Translations under genes and position numbers: made by a program
NCBI GenBank assembly: GCA_024509875.1
Contig: JAMPIV010010589.1
Span: 310,001-374,000, forward strand
From: Oreohelix idahoensis
Taxonomy: Eukaryota; Mollusca; Gastropoda; Stylommatophora; Oreohelicidae
Length of the DNA: 64,000 nt
Reading direction: 5' to 3'
Shown here: in pieces, positions 21,346 through 31,393 of the stretch
Position numbering within the stretch: position 1 is the first letter of the stretch
How the letters are laid out: the number at the start of each line of letters is the position of its first letter
Notes under the pieces: generated by a model
The model's input: the letters and a program-made list of their open reading frames with translations, nothing else
Database searches by the model: none
What the model was told of the DNA's origin: nothing

Positions 21346-21534
21346 ACTGATGTCTGCTGTAGTGTATCCAAGCTCGCTGGCCAGCATTCTCCAGTCATTC
21401 CCTGACATGGTCACATCAGGGTTGAGTTTCTTTATAAGCTCTCGGCGAACTGAGTATGGAACAAAGGCCCAGGGTATAATGACTTCCCCCTCCTCTTGTT
21501 CATCTTTACTTATACTCTCCTTCGATGTGCCCAT
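21346..21534 (-). CDS. First coding exon of a death-domain protein (partial)
   Basis: The start ATG (21532-21534) is in near-ideal Kozak context (gtcaccATGGg), and the exon ends after codon 63 at a consensus donor, AGT|GTAAGT. Residues 1-18 are acidic/Ser-rich. Residues 19-63 match the first helices of a death domain (VPYSVRRELIKKLNPD, then SGNDWRMLASELGY), the 'x-D-W-R-x-L-A-x-x-L-G' signature found in UNC5, MyD88, IRAK and related adaptors. Such domains mediate homotypic contacts in innate-immune and apoptotic signalling. The second half of the domain should follow on a downstream exon but was not found. An N-terminal death domain followed by Ser/Pro-rich exons is loosely IRAK/MyD88-like, but I cannot assign a gene. 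Confidence 0.62.
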
Positions 21535-21559
21535 GGTGACAGGCAGGATGCGTTCAGGT

Positions 21560-22558
21560 GTGGTATGAAGAGTGTCTTATTACTAAAACTACTACTAATA
21601 AGACAGGAGATTCCGACTGCCTAATCTGACAGCAGAGTGGTGATGATGAGGGGTGAGGGAGTCTTTCAATTTAGGGTGGGGGCATCATTCAGGATGCTCC
21701 CACCCAAGGCAAACTAAAAACTGAATTCAAAATTTTGTATAGACTGAAAATGCCCACAATAAGCTGGTGGTATGATCGTAAAATAGTAGGTTATATTAGG
21801 AATAAGCGGGGTCAGATATTCTTAAGGCCCACAGGATTGTTCATTCAAGGCTAATCAATCAATGTCAATAAGCAGTAATCCCCTGATGATTTCAGTGATC
21901 AAGTGACCACAGATACCAAACACAAGAATGATAAGCCACAGGAGTAACAGAAGCCTGTGCCTCCATCTAGGTCTTCTGACTACTATGAACCAAACTAAAA
22001 ATTCAGTATACAAGAACACATCTTTAGCTAGCCATTATAGGGAGATTTTTGTGAATTATGGGCTCTGAACCCTCAGGCTGCTGTGACTTCACTGTAATCT
22101 TACTTGACACATGTCACTCAAACTGTGTGCAGGCCCTGGTGATGAACAAGAGAATGTGTAATATTCACAGCCTAAGGGAATATTTCTACACTAGCAGTAT
22201 AATTGAAAAAAAAAAAAAAAAAATCACTGGCTCAGTGCAGAGTTGAATGAAAGGTTAAAAAATATATCCTTTTAAAAAAAAACTTTCTTTGTGCAAAATT
22301 TTTCAAATCTGTAGTTTAATGCTTGAGTTCTTAACAGCAATAGTATTCTGTTTGTATCCTTTATTGTCCCCATTAAGCACTATGATAAGATTCAATTATG
22401 TTCTTGGGCTGGAGCTGTTCAGGGTGATCAGTGTGACATTTTCCATCAATCAACCTTTTCCATGGATGTCCCAATGATTTATACTCCAGTATATCATAGT
22501 CACATCAAAGAAGAATTATGATGCTGATCAGTCTATTTGAATTTTTACTGCTAAAAGA
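21560..22558. other. Unassigned DNA upstream of the death-domain exon
   Basis: This would contain the 5' UTR and promoter of the minus-strand gene if 21346-21534 is its first coding exon. No CpG cluster, TATA element or repeat end stood out. A-rich run at 22206-22223. Confidence 0.35.
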
Positions 22559-22580
22559 TCTCTCTCTCTCTCTCTCTCTC

Positions 22581-22679
<99 letters not shown>

Positions 22680-22704
22680 GGTAACCATTACTCCAGCCCG
22701 GCTC

Positions 22705-22745
<41 letters not shown>

Positions 22746-22797
22746 GAGAGAGACACACACAGAGAGAAACAAAGAAAGAGAGAGAGAGAGAGAAAAA
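22559..22797. repeat. Compound (CT)n-(TA)n-(GA)n microsatellite with embedded SINE stub
   Basis: (CT)n runs from 22559 to 22620, (TA)n from 22621 to about 22674, a unique 28-bp segment from 22680 to 22707, (TA)n again to 22742, then GA-rich sequence to 22797. The unique segment 'gtaaccattactccagcccggctccc' closely matches the 5' end of the SINE tRNA head at 10930-10955 ('gtaaccactacactagcgcggctccc'). Confidence 0.92.
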
Positions 22798-22821
22798 CAT
22801 CTTTCAGCCGTTTGTTGCCTT

Positions 22822-22890
22822 AAGAGATGACCAGGCGTGATGGCCACCTACTGCTTTGACAGTCGCTGCTATGGATCAAAGTAGAAGGCA
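22822..22890 (+). mobile_element. Isolated LINE 3' tail
   Basis: 'ccaggcgtgatggcc', then 'tactgctttgac', then 'tatggatcaaag' matches the 3' end of the LINE at 8315-8372, including spacing, and is followed by a GAA-like remnant. Only about 60 bp of the element is present: an extreme 5' truncation, as happens in LINE integration. Confidence 0.8.
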
Positions 22891-22893
22891 CAC

Positions 22894-22997
<104 letters not shown>

Positions 22998-23071
22998 GTA
23001 CGGGGATTGACATAAGTCTTGGGCCTGACCATGAAGGACATGTCACAGAGAGCTGAAATTTTGTATAGTGT

Positions 23072-23581
23072 TTATTCCTTTTCAATATAGCCACCGTCTG
23101 AATTGACACACTTCTGCCATCTCTGCTTGACCTTGAAAAGACCTTGGGAGTAGAACACCCTATTTTTCAAACTAAACCAGTCATCACATGCCAGTATAAC
23201 CTCTTCATCGCTGTCAAAATGATTTTCTTTTAGCTGTTTTTTAAGATTTGGGAATAGAAAAAAGTCTGATGGAGTCAAATCTGGAGAATATGGTGGGTGT
23301 GGAAGAATTTCAATATTCAAATCGTTGGCTGCTAGCTGCACAAGCCGTGCTTTGTGAGAGGGCGCGTTGTCTTGAAGCAAAGGAAGATTTTGAGTGCGCG
23401 TTATCCCTCGTTTCCTGGTCACAACCTTTCTTAGTTTTGTGAGAAGATCTGCATAGTACTGTCCATTAACTGTGTTGCCACGAGGCAGATAATCTTTCAG
23501 AAGGACACCTTTGCCGTCCCAAAAAACAGTCAGCATCACTTTTCCTGCAGATTTCTGCGCCCTCGGCTTGACAGGTGTTGG
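23072..23581 (-). pseudogene. mariner transposase, C-terminal two-thirds
   Basis: The frame reads VFWDGKGVLLKDYLP, LLQDNAPSHKA and YSPDLTPSDFFLFPNLK, the mariner core with the second and third catalytic acids (D in LLQDN; D in LTPSD). It continues to a normal C-terminus ([20 protein letters not shown]). The N-terminal portion lies at 30936-31200 beyond the LTR element: there an RAVIKF HTH segment runs into a deletion and then VTVDETWVHHY with the first catalytic Asp, followed by a TAA before the insertion site. The gene is therefore triply broken: deletion, nonsense and insertion. Confidence 0.9.
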
Positions 23582-23586
23582 GGAGC

Positions 23587-24397
23587 TGTGACGGGTGTTG
23601 CGGTTCCTTCATCTTATGTTATTTATTGAATATTAAAGTCACTCTCTTGACGTAGTTAATGTTTGTTATTGATGGTTAGCTCTGACCGTAAGAACATCCC
23701 TTCGACGTTCTGATTTGCATATTGTACATTAGTTGATTTCCCCTGTGGGAGAGTTATCGTGCTGAGAAAACGTAAACATTAACAGCTGTGGAACCAAACC
23801 CGAAACGTAAGTAAAATATCAAGCCTTCTGTTCTGAGTCCACATGTATTGACGTTCATATAAACGATATCCGACATTCACAAAACTTCATGTACAGTTCA
23901 GCATAACAATAAATTCCAAATAATACCAGTAAGTATCCGTCCGTGTCAAAACAATATGTCAGATGAACATCATGGCTATGTACATGCGCTGCTGTAGTCA
24001 ACAGCCAGAAATGAGCGCATGAGTTCTTGACAGCTACAAATTGAATCATAATACGATTCTCCTTCCATCATTTAATTTACTTAATAATCTCATACTTAGA
24101 TTAATATCTGAAATGACCCTGAGTTCTATATTGAATTCATATATCGGCTATATACTAAGCCTCTCCTTGGAAGACACACAAGACACGACTTCTCTGCTTG
24201 ACGGATAGCGTAACAAGGGCCATGTAACCAAGTCACCAAGCGTGACCTTCCCAACGCGAATGCGTCATAATCTTAGCATATATTTCGCGTTCAGTATACC
24301 GTAAAATATCGACATATTCTATTAATGTTATTGACCCCTAAACGTTGCGCACTGCTAAACCCTAGCAGACGCCGTCATTTAAAATAACACCGTAACA
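23587..24397 (-). repeat. LTR of element 1 (3' LTR)
   Basis: 811 bp, TG...CA ends, almost identical to 30120-30930. It follows the coding region on the minus strand. A 64-codon ORF (23855-24049) occurs identically in both LTRs and is not regarded as a gene. No clear purine tract precedes it. Confidence 0.95.
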
Positions 24398-25500
24398 GAT
24401 TTCCTGTCAGACGGGGGAAAAAAAATCTATTAGATAGATTTTTTTTTTTCTTGAACAATATTAATCAATTTAACAAAACCCGACGTATGGCCTACGATGT
24501 TCTATCTAGAACAGTGTCGCGGTCATGTCAGTAATATCTTATAATAAAATCAACGTCATATCATACATATAACTTATATTAAATAAAGAAATGTCACTGT
24601 CATTAATTAATTAACTAATTAATTTGATGTATGTATTGACTAACTACTAATGTGAGGTGTTATTAAAATTATTCTAACTAATTAAAATTAAAATAATTAA
24701 TTATAATATGTAAGTATGGTACTAACTAATTAATATCTAATTAAAGAAAATGAGAAATAGTATCAGAGAGAAAAAGAAATAAAAATTGAGAAGTACGGAC
24801 AATTAAAACTAAATATTAAAGTATACATTAAATTAGTAATGCGTGTGAAAATGAAGTATAAGGATAGATACCTAATTAAATTAACGCAATACATTTTAAC
24901 TATACATATGAAATATCATAATCTAATATCTATCACCTTAATAATTAGACTATTTAAAAGGTTTAATTGGTGTGATATTCTTTTGTTTCATTTTTTCTTA
25001 GTATATTTTATTTTATGTTTTTATTTCATCACACTTCAACTTTATTTTATTATATATTAATTTAATAGCTAGCAAATTTAACAATATCGGACATGAAGAT
25101 CCAATCGTTGTTACATCCTAATGACTTGTATGAAAGTTCATTAAGACACAAAGTTCATCTTATCGAATTCTGATACGATGATCCAATCGTCGTTAGTTCC
25201 TTTATTGAAATTTTGAACGTAATTTGAATAAGTCATCACCGTATTTGTCCAGTCTATATCAGAGATTGTTCCTTTTTACTACTTTGCAATCGAAATGAGT
25301 GATACGCAAAGTCCAAGTGAAGTCCAAATTTTCAACCGATCTGTAAAACTTGATATTTTGATCACAATAGTTTATTTCGAAATTTCCTCATTTAAGTAAG
25401 AAGTCCAACTGAAGTGTTGTATATTCTGACGTAGCCTTAATACCGTTCGTTGCAAATGTAATGCTTGATTAGTCAGCAAATTTTCATGAAATAGTAATAT

Positions 25501-26037
25501 TCATTCAGAATCCGTAGGATGTCTTGACAAAGTATCGGCCATTACGTTATCAGTTCCTGGTATCGATTCTATTTCGAAATCATAGGGTTGCAGCGCGATA
25601 GCAAATCGTGCAAGCTTTGGACTTTTATGGTTTGAACGACGTAATGCTGCTACAGATTTCTGATCTGTCTGGATCAGAAATGTTGATCCAAGCAAGAACT
25701 TTTCCAACTTAGTGATTGCCCATATCACGTCGAGCAATTCTCTGTCTACAGTCGAATATTTAGTCTCCGGAGGTTTCAGCTTGCGTGAGATATACAATAC
25801 AGGATGAAGGATATCATCATGATATTGGAGTAGACAAGCCCCGAGTCCGTAATTACTCGCATCTGTACGTAGAACAAACTTTTTAGAGGCATCTGATAAT
25901 CTTAAAACAGGTGGGCATTAAAAAATTCTTAATATACTGCGAAAAGTTCTGTCACATTCGTCTGTCCAATTTATCCTTAACGGCATGTTCTTCTTTAGCA
26001 AAGATGACAAAACAGCCGTGATGGATGACAAATAAAT
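25501..26037 (-). pseudogene. Gypsy-type pol remnant: end of RT and RNase H
   Basis: The minus strand gives SSITAVLSSLLKKNMPLRINW, a TAA at 25918-25920, then TDASNYGLGACLLQ, VLYISRKL, STVDRELLDVIWAI, TDQKSVAALR and NVMADTLSRHPTDSE with a stop. These are the tether and RNase H domains of Ty3/gypsy Pol, with the RNase H acids visible (D in TDAS, E in DREL, D in TDQK). Everything upstream (polymerase fingers/palm) is missing and the frame stops abruptly at about 26037. The ending closely resembles that of the 54439-56013 Pol (MADILSRCPHDSN), so elements 1 and 3 share a lineage. Confidence 0.85.
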
Positions 26038-26276
26038 CTATGCTGTATGGGGCTGAGCATAGTTGACACATTTAAACAACTTACTGTCTCTTGTAGGCAT
26101 GGTAAAACAAATAAGACAGAAAACGTGTACACATTTAAAGATGTTAAGAATCAAAAAATGTTTTTTCGAGAAGAAAAAATCAATCTATATTAGGATAGAT
26201 GATTAAGAAAGATAAGAAATGATGACTGACAATGCTGAGTCATCAAGAAATAAGACAAAAGGGTGAGCGTACACCA

Positions 26277-28580
26277 TTATCTGCGTGGCGCAGAATCAGG
26301 TACTAATTGTAACTTTAGTGAATGGTGATGAAAATAAACACCATTATCACGCTCGATCACCATCCGAGCATCTTTGTTGTTACGAAATGTAACCACAGCT
26401 TCACCATACCTGTTGTTGGTAGGTGGCAACTGACGCACGAACCTAACGTCTGCCGTGTAATTGAAGAAATTGCTAAGTTCTTGCCATGTAGTATCTCGTG
26501 GCAGATTGCGCACTAACACGGTGCGAGAATATGCACCTTTACCAATGTAAGTAATGTCATTGTCACGAAACTGTGAACAATGATGATATGTATCTCTAGT
26601 CATATCACTAGAATTAAATCTCTCCTTAACCATAAAAGTTGTATTTTTATTGGATGGTGTATCATCCTGACTGAAGTTAGGATGATACCTATCAGTACCC
26701 AAGGTAGTAGGTTTCATGCATGTCGTACATGAATGCTTGTTAGGCAGAAGTAATACCTTGCTGACAGATTTATGTGTCTTAATTTTATTATGTAGGTTCA
26801 TATTAACACTAACATTATTATTTTCATTAGGAAAATCCTTTCCCTTTTTCTCAACTTCAAAAGGTTTCTTAGGATCAGTTTCAATATGATCCTTCCGCCA
26901 AGATTTATTCCCAGAATTGGCAGTATTCTGTTGTCGAGGGAAGGTGTACTTGCCTCGAAATGATTTCCTAATCTTCGCTGGGTGTGTTGATACCTTAGTA
27001 TCACCCATAATATTGACGGCATGTCGTGTAATAGGTTTATCATCCCTTCTATTGAACACTATTTTCTTACTCAATACGACATCCAGTAACCCATCAACTC
27101 TTTTTCTCAATCTAACAGATTCCGAATTCAGTAATGTAATCTGCTGCCTCTGTCTTTTATTCATTTTATCCAAGTTAGTGTTTATATTCTTCTCCTTATC
27201 CATTAAAGAATAGAGTGTGATCAATGCTGTTGACAGTTCATAGATTTGTTGTTGTGTTTTCCTATCCAGTTCAGCATATCTCTGTTTCTCATTCAGGAGT
27301 AACTCTTCTAATGCAGTCACCCTGTTATCAATGAAACAATTATCACTCGAGGTGGATTCAGTAACACTACTATCAGATTCATTAATCTCTTCACGCAATA
27401 ATGCCAAGTCATGCGTGACAGATTTCCCGTTACCTATCTGGTCATTCAGTATCAGTTTCACTGAAGTTACATCGTCATCACACTTTTGTTCCTGTCTAAG
27501 ACAAAAGTCATAAATTTTATCATTATATGAATGACAAACATCCAAAATATTATTGTCATCAAGCGATACACTCCTATTTTCCCTTTTTTCACTCTCTAAT
27601 TTCAACGTAACATATTTCGAAAGCAAAGAGTCATAATCTGACCTTAGTCTTTCACATCTTGCTTTCACTTCATCAATTAATTTCTTACATGTTTCATTAT
27701 CTCTATGAGAATCAATCAGAAATTTATCAAAGGCAATTAATTTTTCATCAGCAACACTCTTTGATTGGTCAAATAATTTTCTTAATGAACTAACTTCAGA
27801 CCTTAGTTCACTATTTTCCTCATTGAGTTTATCTAGTTTCATTTTATTATCAGTTAATTCTACCTGATATCTTTTCACTTCTGTCATATCACCCTGTGTG
27901 TGAGTTTCCCGCCTTAAGGCTGCGGCATTGTCTTGCAAAATTTTCAATTTAAGTTTCTCAACCTCAGACTCCAATGTTTTATTGTTTTCCATCGTGGATT
28001 CTAACGAGGTCCTAGAATTTGCAAGCTCCACTTCCAGTATCCTCAATCTCGAATTATCAGTATTGGTCTGACATTTTAATAAACTCGCCTCTTTTCGCAA
28101 GTCATTTATAGTCCTTTCTTGACTGGCAATAATCTCCAATTCTTTCTTCTGCCTAAGAGAAACTTCATCCAATTTCTTATTATCCTCCATTAACACGGTT
28201 ACTCTATTTTTCAATACAGCATTATCAAAATCCATTGCTGTCAACTTCTTCTCATATTCCCCTTTTTGCTGTCTCAGCTCATTAGTAAGGGTAATCTCCC
28301 TACCCTTATGCTTCGTTATGGTTTTCTTTAAATCATCCAACTCCATGCTACTACCGTCCTGAGTAGTCATTTTACTTTCCTCATAAAAAATAGTCGATAA
28401 TAATTTATAAAGTCTCACTGCTTTCTCTCGTGAAGGGCTATATCCACACCTATGCCAAGCGAACTCCTTAAGATCCTCGCTCATTTGAATGAAAAAATGT
28501 TCTATGGCATATTCCTCACAACTACATCCACCTAAATGTAATCTATCTCCCTCTTGGAGAAAATGATTAAAAATATCCAT
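26277..28580 (-). CDS. Coiled-coil and RRM-like protein of LTR element 1, 767 aa, intact
   Basis: This single uninterrupted frame fills the 5' half of the interior where gag would be. Residues 1-80 contain a Cys/His-bearing segment (GGCSCEEYAIEHFF). About 95-345 and 425-500 are strongly heptad-like, Lys/Glu/Leu/Asn-rich coiled coil. About 505-600 is basic (RRDDKPITRH, RKSFRGKYTFPRQ). About 685-760 looks like an RNA-recognition motif: RNP2-like VLVRNL at 688-693 and RNP1-like RYGEAVVTF at 724-732, with a late DNGVYFHHHSL strand. I see no CCHC knuckle, no protease and no capsid homology-region motif. It may assemble and bind element RNA in place of Gag, or be a captured host gene; both are inference. 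Preservation in a very young copy suggests recent function. Confidence 0.75.
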   Translation of the reverse strand: MDIFNHFLQEGDRLHLGGCSCEEYAIEHFFIQMSEDLKEFAWHRCGYSPSREKAVRLYKLLSTIFYEESKMTTQDGSSMELDDLKKTITKHKGREITLTNELRQQKGEYEKKLTAMDFDNAVLKNRVTVLMEDNKKLDEVSLRQKKELEIIASQERTINDLRKEASLLKCQTNTDNSRLRILEVELANSRTSLESTMENNKTLESEVEKLKLKILQDNAAALRRETHTQGDMTEVKRYQVELTDNKMKLDKLNEENSELRSEVSSLRKLFDQSKSVADEKLIAFDKFLIDSHRDNETCKKLIDEVKARCERLRSDYDSLLSKYVTLKLESEKRENRSVSLDDNNILDVCHSYNDKIYDFCLRQEQKCDDDVTSVKLILNDQIGNGKSVTHDLALLREEINESDSSVTESTSSDNCFIDNRVTALEELLLNEKQRYAELDRKTQQQIYELSTALITLYSLMDKEKNINTNLDKMNKRQRQQITLLNSESVRLRKRVDGLLDVVLSKKIVFNRRDDKPITRHAVNIMGDTKVSTHPAKIRKSFRGKYTFPRQQNTANSGNKSWRKDHIETDPKKPFEVEKKGKDFPNENNNVSVNMNLHNKIKTHKSVSKVLLLPNKHSCTTCMKPTTLGTDRYHPNFSQDDTPSNKNTTFMVKERFNSSDMTRDTYHHCSQFRDNDITYIGKGAYSRTVLVRNLPRDTTWQELSNFFNYTADVRFVRQLPPTNNRYGEAVVTFRNNKDARMVIERDNGVYFHHHSLKLQLVPDSAPRR

Positions 28581-30092
28581 ATATTCTAGTACTATTAGTT
28601 GTAAGTAATCAGTGATCTATAATAATCAACAATAGAATCTATGTACTTATTTGTAACAGCTCAAGTATGAATACTCAGTATACCTAACTGTAATATCCTC
28701 TTAATAATAGTTGTAAGTTCAACAACTATTCAATATTTTATAATAAAATTATATGTAATCAATAATCTATATCATAAATAGTTATGATATTTACTTATTC
28801 AAGATGCTGAATTTATATCCTGCACCTAATATCACTATTAAATAATTATGGGCATTATTCCTCCATGAACTATTTTATTTAATTAAAGAAATGTGATGAG
28901 TCAACAATATAGTACTATGAAAATGTACCAATTACTATGTTATATATATAGTTTTTTAATTCAACACCTATTCATGGTGTGAATACCAAAAAATAATTCA
29001 ATGAATTATTTTAATATAAAATGTTACTTGCACTTATAAAGTTTTGATTTTATGCCTTACTCATCATGTATAAAGTGCTTTGCTAGTATCTGGAACCACC
29101 ACTGCAATTTGTTGCAATGTTCATGATTCATCATCAAAGTTCTCAAAAATTAATTTAATTAATTAAATATATTATTAAAATCAATTCATAGAAATATTAT
29201 TATTACATAACATTAATGAAGACAATACAAATGATTAACCAAGGCTTTACAGTACAGTAGCACAATACAAAAGTGACATTTTCACAAAATAAGTGATATT
29301 ATAAAACCAAGTCTACTAACCGGAAATATAGAAGGGTGAAGGTTAACTGAAGTAAAAGAACATATTTGGCACTACGAATAATGACGTCACAGGACTCATT
29401 TGACGATCATACAATACATTTAAATAAAATTAAAGATAGCCAGATTAGAATAAACAGGATAGATTACGAACATATGACTGTAACTGAATAAAAATCAAAC
29501 TGAATACGGTAAAATACAACGGTTATTTCACAGAACTAGACACCTAACATACAAGGTGAATTAATGCAGGTCCGAACGAAACAATCACCGGTAATGTCTT
29601 CGACGCTTTCTTCGCGAAATGCGATTAATTCACGGCCTTAAGGAACGATCGGAATTGAGCTTGACGTTCGAAAAGCCATAAGTTCAATTCCGATTCCCGA
29701 CCTACATCCCACTACATGTAAAAAGACAGAAACAATATTTAACATGGCTAAAAAAAAAAGAACATGGCATGGTTGGACAAAAAGGACGAAATATTGTAAC
29801 GTTTAAAATCAGTTACTTATCTTTTTTTGGCAGTAATTCAGTACATTATCTGCTTCGCCAACAGACTCGTAAGCTTGTTTGAAACAATGAAGACGTTAGC
29901 AATACGTTTCATTTGCTGTTTGAGAGCTGCAAACAATTTTTTTGAAGGGCATTGATTGTTGCTGGCTTTTGAAAACGTTCATACTGTTGTCAAGGGCATG
30001 ACGTCACCGGTGTTTTTGCATAATAATGTCCATTTCGGCTCGAAAGGAAAAATGTTTTATTTTTTTTTTTTTGAGGTTCGCTCTTTTGAAAA
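28581..30092 (-). other. 5' leader of LTR element 1
   Basis: About 1.5 kb of AT-rich sequence between the primer-binding site and the 767-codon ORF; no frame is open. Such long leaders occur in non-autonomous LTR elements and may carry packaging signals. Confidence 0.6.
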
Positions 30093-30117
30093 GTTTCAAG
30101 ACCACTATTGGCCACCA
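30093..30117 (-). promoter_or_regulatory. Putative tRNA primer-binding site of element 1
   Basis: On the minus strand, two bases after the 5' LTR, the sequence starts TGGTGGCCAATAGTGGTCTT. Its complement (plus strand) reads like a tRNA 3' end: TTCAAGA T-loop, CCACT stem, seven-base acceptor ATTGGCC, discriminator A, then CCA. The tRNA species is not identified. Confidence 0.6.
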
Positions 30118-30119
30118 GT

Positions 30120-30930
30120 TGTGACGGGTGTTGCGGTTCCTTCATCTTATGTTATTTATTGAATATTAAAGTCACTCTCTTGACGTAGTTAATGTTTGTT
30201 ATTGATGGTTAGCTCTGACCGTAAGAACATCCCTTCGACGTTCTGATTTGCATATTGTACATTAGTTGATTTCCCCTGTGGGAGAGTTATCGTGCTGAGA
30301 AAACGTAAACATTAACAGCTGTGGAACCAAACCCGAAACGTAAGTAAAATATCAAGCCTTCTGTTCTGAGTCCACATGTATTGACGTTCATATAAACGAT
30401 ATCCGACATTCACAAAACTTCATGTACAGTTCAGCATAACAATAAATTCCAAATAATACCAGTAAGTATCCGTCCGTGTCAAAACAATATGTCAGATGAA
30501 CATCATGGCTATGTACATGCGCTGCTGTAGTCAACAGCCAGAAATGAGCGCATGAGTTCTTGACAGCTACAAATTGAATCATAATACGATTCTCCTTCCA
30601 TCATTTAATTTACTTAATAATCTCATACTTAGATTAATATCTGAAATGACCCTGAGTTCTATATTGAATTCATATATCGGCTATATACTAAGCCTCTCCT
30701 TGGAAGACATACAAGACACGACTTCTCTGCTTGACGGATAGCGTAACAAGGGCCATGTAACCAAGTCACCAAGCGTGACCTTCCCAACGCGAATGCGTCA
30801 TAATCTTAGCATATATTTCGCGTTCAGTATACCGTAAAATATCGACATATTCTATTAATGTTATTGACCCCTAAACGTTGCGCACTGCTAAACCCTAGCA
30901 GACGCCGTCATTTAAAATAACACCGTAACA
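30120..30930 (-). repeat. LTR of element 1 (5' LTR)
   Basis: 811 bp; differs from the 3' LTR at one position. The adjoining GGAGC target duplication at 30931-30935 marks the outer boundary. Confidence 0.95.
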
Positions 30931-31315
30931 GGAGCCCGGGGTTTTCCATTACATGCTGGCAATTTTGGATTCGGAATCATAATGGTGTACCCAAGTCTCA
31001 TCTACTGTCACCTTGTTCTCCAAAAAATGTAGGTGTTTTTCCCTGAAACATCAAAAATTTTATCACAGCTCTGGCCTCCTTCTTTTCCATTGTTTTGTCA
31101 AATCTTTGGAGCAGTAGATCCGGTCAATAGGGTACATTGCGCCGTGCACCATAGCGGGAAAACCCATTGAAGAAACAAACGCGTAATTTACACATTCAGT
31201 GCAAATATAATGAACTTTAAATGTGCCAAGTTTCATCTTCCTCCTGTGACTCCTTCATGGTCAGGCCCAAGACTTATGTCAATCCCCTTGTGTGTGTGTG
31301 TGTATGTACATATAA

Positions 31316-31317
<2 letters not shown>

Positions 31318-31390
<73 letters not shown>
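31318..31390. repeat. (TA)n microsatellite
   Basis: A pure TA run between the mariner right flank and the left end of the deleted Tigger; preceded by a short (TG)n. Confidence 0.97.

Positions 31391-31393
<3 letters not shown>

Larger units (their letters stand above)
23587..30930 (-). mobile_element. Young non-autonomous LTR retrotransposon (element 1), 7344 bp
   Basis: Two 811-bp LTRs (23587-24397, 30120-30930), read on the plus strand, begin TGTGACGGG and end CGTAACA; comparing them base by base I see one difference (gacaCac / gacaTac near 24176 and 30709). A 5-bp duplication GGAGC (23582-23586, 30931-30935) flanks the element and lies within the mariner gene. Coding is on the minus strand, so the right LTR is the 5' LTR. 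A primer-binding site is next to it (30093-30117). The interior holds a 767-codon novel ORF (26277-28580) and only a pol remnant (25501-26037). No Gag nucleocapsid, protease, most of RT, or integrase is present, so it must have been mobilised in trans. Confidence 0.95.
23002..31287 (-). mobile_element. mariner-type transposon, internally deleted and split by an LTR element
   Basis: A perfect 37-bp inverted repeat starting GGGGATTGACATAAGTCTTG lies at 23002-23038 and 31251-31287. Removing the LTR retrotransposon (23587-30930) and one copy of its target duplication leaves about 937 bp, shorter than the usual ~1.3 kb. The coding evidence (HTH start, then a jump to VDETW) places the missing part between the DNA-binding domain and the catalytic core. 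The left side abuts (TA)n and the right side (TG)n/(TA)n, consistent with TA targeting; an exact TA duplication is not visible on the right. Confidence 0.9.

Noticed and set aside
23855..24049. A 64-codon ORF repeated identically at 30388-30582
   Set aside because: It is identical only because it lies in the two LTRs of element 1; it has no start context or motif.
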